Shown here: positions 15,145-20,524 of the stretch, in pieces
Layout: each line of letters starts with the position of its first letter
Numbering within the stretch: the stretch's first letter is position 1
Assembly: GCA_002718285.1 (NCBI GenBank)
Contig: PBAR01000020.1
Coordinates: forward strand, 1 to 20,524
Reading direction: 5' to 3'
DNA: 20,524 nucleotides
Origin: Fidelibacterota bacterium
GTDB lineage: Bacteria > Marinisomatota > Marinisomatia > Marinisomatales > UBA1611
Translations under genes and position numbers: made by a program
Notes under the pieces: model-generated
The model's input: only the letters and a program-made list of their open reading frames with translations
Database searches by the model: none
Told to the model about the DNA's origin: nothing

Positions 15145-16215
15145 ATGCCTAAGGTTTCTGTTCTTCTACCTGTATACAATGGCGAAAAATATCTTCCAGA
15201 AGCAGTCGATAGTATTTTGGCCCAAACTTTTACTGATTATGAATTTCTTATTATAGATGATGGAAGTACAGATAATTCATTTAAAATTCTCAAGTCTTAT
15301 AAGGATAAACGAATTAAGCTAATAAAAAATGAAAAAAATATAGGATTGAGTTTGAGCTTAAATAAAGGGATTAACTTAGCATCGGGAGAATATATTGCCC
15401 GTATGGATCAGGATGATATTAGTTTACCAAATAGGTTAGAAGAACAATTAGAATATTTTAGTTTGCATAAGGAAATTTCTATTCTGGGAAGTTGGTTCAA
15501 AGTTATTTCTGGTGATAACCCATTTAAAATTAAAAAAGAGTACAAATGGCCTGAAGATTCAGAAGATTGCGCATTTTTACTGTACTATTTTGGTGATTCA
15601 CCTGTTGCTCATCCTTCTGTGATGTTTAAAAAAAATGAAATAAAACGGTTAGGTGGCTATAACCAAAAATATAAAATAGCTAATGATTTGGCATTGTGGT
15701 TTAAGATAATTCAGAATAATCAAAAAATAGGCAATGTACCTAACTGTCTTTTATATTTGCGAGAACATGCTAATAATACTTCTAACAATGATCTTACTTT
15801 AATAGAACATAATATTATATTGTCTTTATTTATTTCTCCTTTAATTGGAAAATCTATTAGTAATTCAAAAGCAACATTATTTCGTCCAGTAAACTGGATT
15901 AACAATAATAAAATTAATAATAGAATAGCTTATGATATTTTGAATATTAAAATGAAAGTACTAACTGATTTTATTAATAAATATGGATTAAATATAAATA
16001 AGGCGATGAAATTTTCGGTGGATATTTGGGTATCATTACAAAATATTTTCAAGTTAAATATCTTCGGATTTATCCATTTTAATTTTATCGCATTTATTTT
16101 TTGCATTCGGTTCATATTTAGAATGAAGAATTATTACAAAATATTACCAAAATTTATTGTATATATTTTCCCTTCAACATTTATTAAGCTTGTAAGAAAA
16201 GTTATATATATCTAG
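15145..16215 (+). CDS. Family 2 glycosyltransferase (GT-A fold), copy 1
   Basis: A 356-residue GT2 protein. It has VSVLLPVYNGEKYLPEAVDS at the N-terminus, the UDP/Mg site IIDDGSTDNS (DDGS about 38-41), LASGEYIARMDQDDISLPNRLE with an intact DxD (D88, D90, D91), and VAHPSVMFKKNEIKRLGGY before a candidate catalytic acidic segment (ANDLALWFKI, where ED is more usual). The C-terminal part near 300-325 (FGFIHFNFIAFIFCIRFIFR) is hydrophobic and could be a membrane anchor. It would add one sugar to the lipid-linked repeat unit at the cytoplasmic face. It is a near neighbour and paralog of the next gene. The ATG at 15145 follows the DegT stop by 9 bases. Family membership is certain; donor and acceptor are not. 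Confidence 0.9.
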   Translation: MPKVSVLLPVYNGEKYLPEAVDSILAQTFTDYEFLIIDDGSTDNSFKILKSYKDKRIKLIKNEKNIGLSLSLNKGINLASGEYIARMDQDDISLPNRLEEQLEYFSLHKEISILGSWFKVISGDNPFKIKKEYKWPEDSEDCAFLLYYFGDSPVAHPSVMFKKNEIKRLGGYNQKYKIANDLALWFKIIQNNQKIGNVPNCLLYLREHANNTSNNDLTLIEHNIILSLFISPLIGKSISNSKATLFRPVNWINNNKINNRIAYDILNIKMKVLTDFINKYGLNINKAMKFSVDIWVSLQNIFKLNIFGFIHFNFIAFIFCIRFIFRMKNYYKILPKFIVYIFPSTFIKLVRKVIYI

Positions 16216-16276
16216 TTCCTGAGAGTCGATTAATAAATTTAAAATTTAAATATAGTTAAAATCTTTAGATAAAACT

Positions 16277-17299
16277 ATGTATGACAAAAGCGTATATAGC
16301 AACCCATTAATTTCTGTTGTGATGCCTGTCTATAATGATGCCTCATATTTAAATCAAGCAATTGATAGTATTTTATATCAAACGTTTAGTGATTTTGAAT
16401 TTATAATTATAAATGATGGTTCTACTGATAATAGTTTTGATATAATTACATCCTATGAAGACCCTAGAATAATATTATTAAATAATAAAACAAATCTTGG
16501 AATTTCAAAATCATTAAACTATGGATTGGGATATGTAAAAGGTCAATTCGTTGCACGGATGGATGCAAGTGATATTGCACTTCCCAAAAGATTTGAAAAA
16601 CAAATAAAATATTTAAAAAAAGAAAAAGGAATAGGGTTAGTAACATGTTTTCATGAGAATATTAATCCAGAAGGGGATTCCTTAGATTCAACAAATAGAA
16701 ATATTCATCCAAAGGACAGTCAGGTTTATACATTTTTTAGAAATTATATAACACATTCATCGGTTATGATTAACCTTGATATTATTCCAGAAATTAAATA
16801 CAATGAAGATTGCGCTGCGGAAGATTTCGAATTGTGGATGCGACTTTCAGAAAAAACAGAATTTTATATAATTCCGACTGTGTTGATGAAAATTAGAATT
16901 GATGAAAATGGACTTTCTCAAAGAAATAAAATTAACTGTGATTCTGCATCCAAAAGAATCATCAATAATATATTGAAGCGAATAGGAGTAGATGCTAATA
17001 AAAGAGAAATTGATTTTCATTTTCAATATCATAAGAAATATAAATATACATCACATGAAGGCGAATTTATTTTACAATATTTAGAGAAACTATTTATTGG
17101 CAATCAAAATTCTAAGGTTTTTAGAGAATCGTCATTTTCTGATTTTATATTTGCAAATTGGTTTCATGTTATAAAATATATTGACAAAATAAATATTAGG
17201 TTACTTTTTATTATATTAAGAAGTGAACTTTTTTATTGCAAAAATAATAAAAGTAAGTTTTTTTTTATGAGAGTCCTTTTCAATAAGGTTCAAATATGA
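16277..17299 (+). CDS. Family 2 glycosyltransferase (GT-A fold), copy 2, variant DxD
   Basis: A 340-residue GT2 protein with ISVVMPVYNDASYLNQAIDS, the nucleotide site IINDGSTDNS (NDGS about 46-49), VARMDASDIALPKRFEKQ, THSSVMIN and an acidic EDFELWMRL segment as the candidate catalytic base region. Compared with the upstream gene, the DxD block reads D96-A-S-D99 where that gene has D-Q-D-D, so the second Asp of the canonical DxD is Ser. ED is present in EDFELW, whereas copy 1 has ND. The two are tandem paralogs with moderate similarity, probably making different linkages. No membrane segment is clear. The ATG at 16277 is preceded by 61 AT-rich bases without a recognisable signal. The TGA stop overlaps the next ATG (ATGA), so translation of the next gene is coupled. 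Confidence 0.87.
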   Translation: MYDKSVYSNPLISVVMPVYNDASYLNQAIDSILYQTFSDFEFIIINDGSTDNSFDIITSYEDPRIILLNNKTNLGISKSLNYGLGYVKGQFVARMDASDIALPKRFEKQIKYLKKEKGIGLVTCFHENINPEGDSLDSTNRNIHPKDSQVYTFFRNYITHSSVMINLDIIPEIKYNEDCAAEDFELWMRLSEKTEFYIIPTVLMKIRIDENGLSQRNKINCDSASKRIINNILKRIGVDANKREIDFHFQYHKKYKYTSHEGEFILQYLEKLFIGNQNSKVFRESSFSDFIFANWFHVIKYIDKINIRLLFIILRSELFYCKNNKSKFFFMRVLFNKVQI

Positions 17300-18051
17300 T
17301 AAAAATAAATAAAACAAAATTATATAGATTTCTCTGGAGAACTATAAAAAGTACAGGGTTGATTGACCAAGTTTATTTTTTCAAAGAATATCGTGAATTT
17401 AAACTAAATAACGATGGAAGATTTTCTATTGATTGGAATAATAATTGGCCTATATTAAATGAAAAAGTAGGACATGGTTTCAATCGTGATTATACCTATC
17501 ATACTTCATGGGCAGCGAGGAAAATAAAAGAAATTAATCCAAATATACATCATGATATTGGTTCGGATTTAAGATTTGTAACATTGGTTTCAGCATTTAA
17601 GCCAGTTGTTTACCACGAATATAGAATGATTGAAATTCACCTTAATAATCTGAAGATCGAAAAAACAGATATATGTAAACTTACTATGCCTGATAATCAC
17701 CTTGAATCTTTGTCCTGTTTATCTGTTTTAGAGCATATTGGGCTAGGTAGATACGGAGATAAAATAGATCCTAAAGCTGATTTAATTGCAATTTCTGAAT
17801 TGATAAGAGTGCTTGCGGTGAATGGTTCACTCTTAGTGGTAGTTCCTATTGCAGATTCACCGAATCTTCAATTTAATGCACATAGGATATATAGTCATTC
17901 CCAAATTTTGGATTATTTTTCAGAATTAAAACTGATTGAGTTTGCACTTATCCCCGATGACAAAAAAGATGGTCATATAATAATTAATCCATCAAAAAAA
18001 TTATTAGATCAACAAAAATTTGGGATCGGATGCTATTGGTATAAAAAATAA
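17296..18051 (+). CDS. DUF268-family protein (methyltransferase-like)
   Basis: A 251-residue protein of the DUF268 family, found in surface-polysaccharide clusters and remotely similar to class I methyltransferases. Family blocks seen: HHDIGSDLRFVTLVSAF, which occupies the position of a degenerate SAM loop, then the near-invariant SCLSVLEHIGLGRYGDKIDP (about 145-164) and DLIAISELIRVLAVNGSLLVVVPI. The first 35 residues (RFLWRTIKSTGLIDQVYFFKEY) are basic and could contact the membrane or a partner. The activity of DUF268 is not established; methylation of a sugar is a guess from the fold. The ATG at 17296 overlaps the GT2 stop (ATGA), with AAGG 7 bases upstream. Its last 32 bases overlap the putative TTG start of the next gene, but in another frame. 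Confidence 0.82.
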   Translation: MIKINKTKLYRFLWRTIKSTGLIDQVYFFKEYREFKLNNDGRFSIDWNNNWPILNEKVGHGFNRDYTYHTSWAARKIKEINPNIHHDIGSDLRFVTLVSAFKPVVYHEYRMIEIHLNNLKIEKTDICKLTMPDNHLESLSCLSVLEHIGLGRYGDKIDPKADLIAISELIRVLAVNGSLLVVVPIADSPNLQFNAHRIYSHSQILDYFSELKLIEFALIPDDKKDGHIIINPSKKLLDQQKFGIGCYWYKK

Positions 18052-19009
18052 TTCTTACATCAACGATTTATTAAACTTATCACAATATTTAGCAACATCG
18101 TTGGTAAATAATTTAAAAATAGTCTCCTTTTCTTTATTAAATAAAGGAGTTAAACAAAATGATTTTGTGACCTGTACAGATCTTAGATTTAAAAAAGGAG
18201 ATTTAGGGAACCAGTTATTTAAATATGCAGTGATAAGAAAATATTCTTTTGATTATGATGTTCCAATACTTTTACCTCACTCCAATCAACACCGTTTGGG
18301 CGAATTTAAAATAGAATGTGAGTATTATGATAAAAATGTTTTAGAATTATTTTCAAATAATAGATATTATGAAAAACATTTTCATTATAATTCGGGTGCA
18401 CTGAGTTATGCATATAAAAAAGATTTCTATGGTTACTACCAAACAGAAAAATATTTTATAGATATTAAAGATATATTATTCAAGGAATTAGAGTTAAAAG
18501 ATAACCGCAAAACAATAGAAGCAAGGGAAAGAATTCAATCAATTAGAGAAAATAATCCTGAGAAAAAAATCGTAAGTATTCATGTAAGAAGAGGGGATTT
18601 TGTTCCATCAGAAGTAGCTTATTCAGATGGATTCACCAATTATAGTCCGAAAAGGTATTTAAGGCATCCTCTTATGCCCGCTGATTACTATAGATCAGCT
18701 TCTCAAAGATTTGAAAATGCTATTTTTTTGATTTTTTCTGATACCGAAAAAGATATTAAGTGGTGTAAAGAAAATTTAGGTATACAAGATGCTGTATACT
18801 ACCATAATGAAGATCTTATTGATTTTAAAATGATGCAGCTATCTGACCACAATATAATCTCTAACAGTACTTTTAGCTGGTGGTCAGCATGGTTAAATGG
18901 AAATAAAAAGAAGAGAATAATTTCTCCAAAAAAAGAAAATTGGTTTGGAAAGGATTTAGCACATTATAATATGGATGATTTAATCCCAACAGAATGGGAA
19001 CAACTTTAA
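18020..19009 (+). CDS. GT11-family glycosyltransferase (alpha-1,2-fucosyltransferase-like)
   Basis: The protein belongs to glycosyltransferase family 11, whose bacterial members transfer fucose from GDP-fucose in an alpha-1,2 linkage. Seen: KGDLGNQLFKYAV (GNQ motif, about 60-71), DFYGYYQTEKYF (about 135-146), the GDP-fucose-binding motif SIHVRRGDF (186-194), LIFSDTEKDIKWC and SNSTFSWWSAWL near the C-terminus, all hallmarks of GT11. Counted from the TTG at 18020, the protein has an N-terminal extension of about 50 residues before the usual start of the fold, which begins inside the DUF268 gene. No ATG is available; GTG 18167 would give a more typical N-terminus but leaves 17 bases to AAGGAG at 18144. 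The start is thus uncertain. GDP-mannose 4,6-dehydratase next door fits with GDP-fucose use, though the fucose synthase is not in this window. Confidence 0.85.
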   Translation: MGSDAIGIKNNSYINDLLNLSQYLATSLVNNLKIVSFSLLNKGVKQNDFVTCTDLRFKKGDLGNQLFKYAVIRKYSFDYDVPILLPHSNQHRLGEFKIECEYYDKNVLELFSNNRYYEKHFHYNSGALSYAYKKDFYGYYQTEKYFIDIKDILFKELELKDNRKTIEARERIQSIRENNPEKKIVSIHVRRGDFVPSEVAYSDGFTNYSPKRYLRHPLMPADYYRSASQRFENAIFLIFSDTEKDIKWCKENLGIQDAVYYHNEDLIDFKMMQLSDHNIISNSTFSWWSAWLNGNKKKRIISPKKENWFGKDLAHYNMDDLIPTEWEQL

Positions 19010-19122
19010 ATATTTCTTTTCCATTGAAATGTGATATTTGGATTTAAATTAGTTAAAATAATAAAATAGTAAATAATTTAGTATACAAATATTATACATA
19101 TAGTCTAGGATAATATTATATT
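19010..19122. other. AT-rich intergenic gap before gmd
   Basis: This 113-base gap is the largest clean break in the second half. It ends with TAGGA-type sequence about 10 bases before the gmd ATG and contains a run of TATACA/TATTATACATATAGT-like sequence at about 19080-19105 that could serve as a -10 element. No convincing -35 box or terminator is visible. A separate promoter for gmd is possible but not demonstrated. Confidence 0.3.
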
Positions 19123-20172
19123 ATGAAAAAAGCTTTAATTACGGGAGTTGGTGGACAAGATGGTTCATATTTATCGGAATTATTATTAGAAAAAGGATAT
19201 AAAGTTCATGGTGTTGTTCGAAGGGCAAGTTATCCAAATACACAAAGAATAGACCACCTATTTAAAGAGCACGATGAGAGGGATGAAAATTGCCTGTTTA
19301 AAGTAACTTATTGCGATTTAAATGATACATCAAGCATAAGGAATGTTTTGGAAGTATTTGAGCCTGATGAAATATATAATCTCGCTTCACAAAGCCATGT
19401 AGGGATCAGTTTTATTACTGGTGAATCAACGTTGGATATTAATTCTATAGGTCCCTATAGAATTCTTGATACATTAAGGCAAATGGGTGCGGATGTAAAA
19501 TATTATCAAGCATCTTCCAGTGAAATGTTTGGTCTTTCGCCTCCCCCTCAAAATGAGGATACACCATTTCTACCGCAAAGTCCATATGGTATTTCTAAAG
19601 TTGCGGCATTTCATATAACTAAAATGCATCGAAAAGCCTATGGTATGTTTGCTTCAAATGGTATTTTATTTAATCATGAATCCCCAAGAAGAGGTCTCAA
19701 TTTTGTTACAAGAAAAATTACTTTATCTATTTCTCAACTACTTTCAGGCGAAATCGATAAATTGTATTTAGGAAATCTTGATGCGAAGCGGGATTGGGGT
19801 TTTTCTGGAGATTATGTAAAAGCAATTTGGCTAATACTTCAAAATGACATACCAGATGATTTTGTCATTGCAACTGAAGAGACATTTACTATCAAAGAAT
19901 TTTTAAAAGAAACTTTTGGTATATTGAAATTAGATTGGAAAGATTTTGTTGAAATTGAAAAGCGTTATATTAGACCTGCCGAAGTTCCAGCACTTCTTGG
20001 TGATGCGTCAAAAGCAAAAGAAATTTTGGGCTGGAAACCGAAAGTAAAATTTAAAGAATTATGTTATATGATGCTTGAAGCTGATTTAAAACTTAAAGGA
20101 TTATCAATTAAAAAAGCTTCTGAGATTGCAGCCAAAATAAAAGTTAAAAAGGGCATTAGCTTATTAAGCTAA
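19123..20172 (+). CDS. gmd: GDP-mannose 4,6-dehydratase
   Basis: Converts GDP-mannose to GDP-4-keto-6-deoxymannose, the first committed step to GDP-fucose, GDP-rhamnose, GDP-perosamine and colitose. The 349-residue product fits the family. The NADP loop GVGGQDGSYLSELL (8-21) has the GxxGxxG glycines at 8, 11 and 14. VVRRASYPNTQRIDHL (31-46) is the Gmd-specific segment that binds the NADP phosphate and the neighbouring subunit. The active site has S132/E134 in SSSEMFG, and Y155/K159 in YGISK. FNHESPRRGLNFVTRKI (substrate-binding) and GNLDAKRDWGFSGDYV follow. It is by far the most conserved gene in the window. The ATG at 19123 is unambiguous. The last codon is followed by a TAA, then directly by the cupin frame in the same register. 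Confidence 0.96.
   Translation: MKKALITGVGGQDGSYLSELLLEKGYKVHGVVRRASYPNTQRIDHLFKEHDERDENCLFKVTYCDLNDTSSIRNVLEVFEPDEIYNLASQSHVGISFITGESTLDINSIGPYRILDTLRQMGADVKYYQASSSEMFGLSPPPQNEDTPFLPQSPYGISKVAAFHITKMHRKAYGMFASNGILFNHESPRRGLNFVTRKITLSISQLLSGEIDKLYLGNLDAKRDWGFSGDYVKAIWLILQNDIPDDFVIATEETFTIKEFLKETFGILKLDWKDFVEIEKRYIRPAEVPALLGDASKAKEILGWKPKVKFKELCYMMLEADLKLKGLSIKKASEIAAKIKVKKGISLLS
20157..20171 (+). repeat. Perfect inverted repeat over the gmd stop codon
   Basis: TAGCTTA-T-TAAGCTA is symmetrical over 15 bases and could form a 5-bp stem (TAGCT/AGCTA) with a 5-base loop. It lies between an AAGGG at 20149-20153 and the ATT proposed to start the cupin gene at 20173. There is no T-run, so it is not an intrinsic terminator. 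Confidence 0.4.
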
Positions 20173-20524
20173 TTTACTCTAAATCAAATCCAGATCAATT
20201 ATTACATATTGTTCATAAAGTAGAAGAATTTTATTCTATAGAAGAAGGTCATAGGAAAGGATTAGTGAGTGAGGAACAATTTATTCAATTATCTGCACTT
20301 AATATGCAAAAAGGGCATACTTTTAAACCCCACAAACACATTTGGAAACCAGGTGAAAAACAATGTATAGCACAAGAATCGTGGGTTGTGATAAAAGGTA
20401 GTGTAGAATGTAACTTGATGGATTTAGATGGAGTTACCCTATTTAAACCTATTCTAAGGCAAGGTGATTGTTCGGTGACTTTAGGTGGAGGGCATACCTA
20501 TTTAATATTAGAAGATGACACATT
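20173..20524 (+). CDS. Cupin-fold protein of the WbuC-like type, 3' end outside window
   Basis: About 117 residues are visible. The segment SALNMQKGHTFKPHKHIWKP holds two cupin histidines. QESWVVIKGSVECNLMDLD follows with the metal-binding Glu, then GDCSVTLGGGHTYLILEDDT, the closing half of the cupin barrel. Similar small metalloproteins occur at the ends of O-antigen clusters (WbuC-like), with unknown or isomerase-like roles. The frame is the same as gmd and begins with ATT immediately after its TAA. The conserved IYSKSNPDQLLH region at the very N-terminus of the family falls right there, so no upstream coding is missing and no ATG/GTG/TTG precedes it. Starting at the first in-frame GTG (in KGLVSEEQF) would remove the N-terminal helix. 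AUU initiation or stop-codon readthrough from gmd are the alternatives. Confidence 0.72.

Noticed and set aside
16216..16276. AT-rich segment with AAATTTAAAATTTAAAT symmetry between the two GT2 genes
   Set aside because: Low-complexity sequence, with no T-run or promoter pair that could be supported.
1..20524. CRISPR arrays, tRNA or rRNA genes, transposases, integrases, attachment sites
   Set aside because: None seen on either strand. No regularly spaced repeats and no mobile-element protein motifs.

Overview
The window is a very AT-rich stretch (about 30% GC by eye, not counted) in which every recognisable gene lies on the + strand. It reads as the interior of a bacterial surface-polysaccharide (O-antigen, capsule or exopolysaccharide) biosynthesis locus. 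Genes abut or overlap by a few bases (TTGA, ATGA, ATAG and ATAA junctions), so most of it is probably one or a few long operons. Shine-Dalgarno-like sites are visible before several genes. The organism cannot be fixed from the sequence. AT-rich marine or aquatic bacteria carry loci with this mix (LIC12162-family transferases, NodU-type carbamoyltransferases, DUF268, PhyH, DegT), but that is context only.

Layout. Bases 1-271 hold the 3' end of a FemAB/GNAT-like acyltransferase. Bases 340-3464 hold a radical SAM/SPASM enzyme, a short DegT-type PLP enzyme and a methyltransferase. Bases 3461-5275 hold a NodU/CmcH-type O-carbamoyltransferase split by an in-frame TAG. Bases 5272-8539 hold two tandem paralogous methyltransferases with an uncharacterised C-terminal half, then a PhyH-type Fe(II)/2-oxoglutarate dioxygenase. 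Bases 8616-10145 hold an LIC12162-family putative transferase. Bases 10146-10418 hold a weak hairpin and a 38-codon stub of a DRE-TIM aldolase. Bases 10419-15135 hold an NAD-dependent sugar epimerase/dehydratase, a zinc-ribbon methyltransferase, a GT-B-like protein and a full-length DegT sugar aminotransferase. Bases 15145-19009 hold two family-2 glycosyltransferases, a DUF268 protein and a GT11 fucosyltransferase-like protein. Bases 19123-20524 hold GDP-mannose 4,6-dehydratase and the start of a cupin-fold protein.

How the genes could work together (inference). GMD makes GDP-4-keto-6-deoxymannose. The DegT enzymes, the epimerase and perhaps the radical SAM protein would make amino- or deoxy-sugar nucleotides. 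The GT2, GT11, LIC12162 and GT-B-like proteins would assemble the repeat unit. The five methyltransferase-like proteins, the carbamoyltransferase and the dioxygenase would decorate it. No flippase, polymerase, ABC exporter, priming transferase or GDP-fucose synthase is visible, so the locus extends beyond the window.

The most unusual feature is translation initiation. Four genes (dioxygenase 7814, epimerase 10419, zinc-ribbon methyltransferase 11345, cupin 20173) have no in-frame ATG/GTG/TTG early enough to include their conserved N-terminus. Two of them have a strong Shine-Dalgarno at ideal spacing before an ATA that overlaps the upstream stop codon. Together with the amber codon in the carbamoyltransferase, a Gly-to-Asp change in the epimerase nucleotide-binding loop and the aldolase stub, this points either to relaxed AUN initiation or to a locus (or an assembly) that is accumulating point changes.
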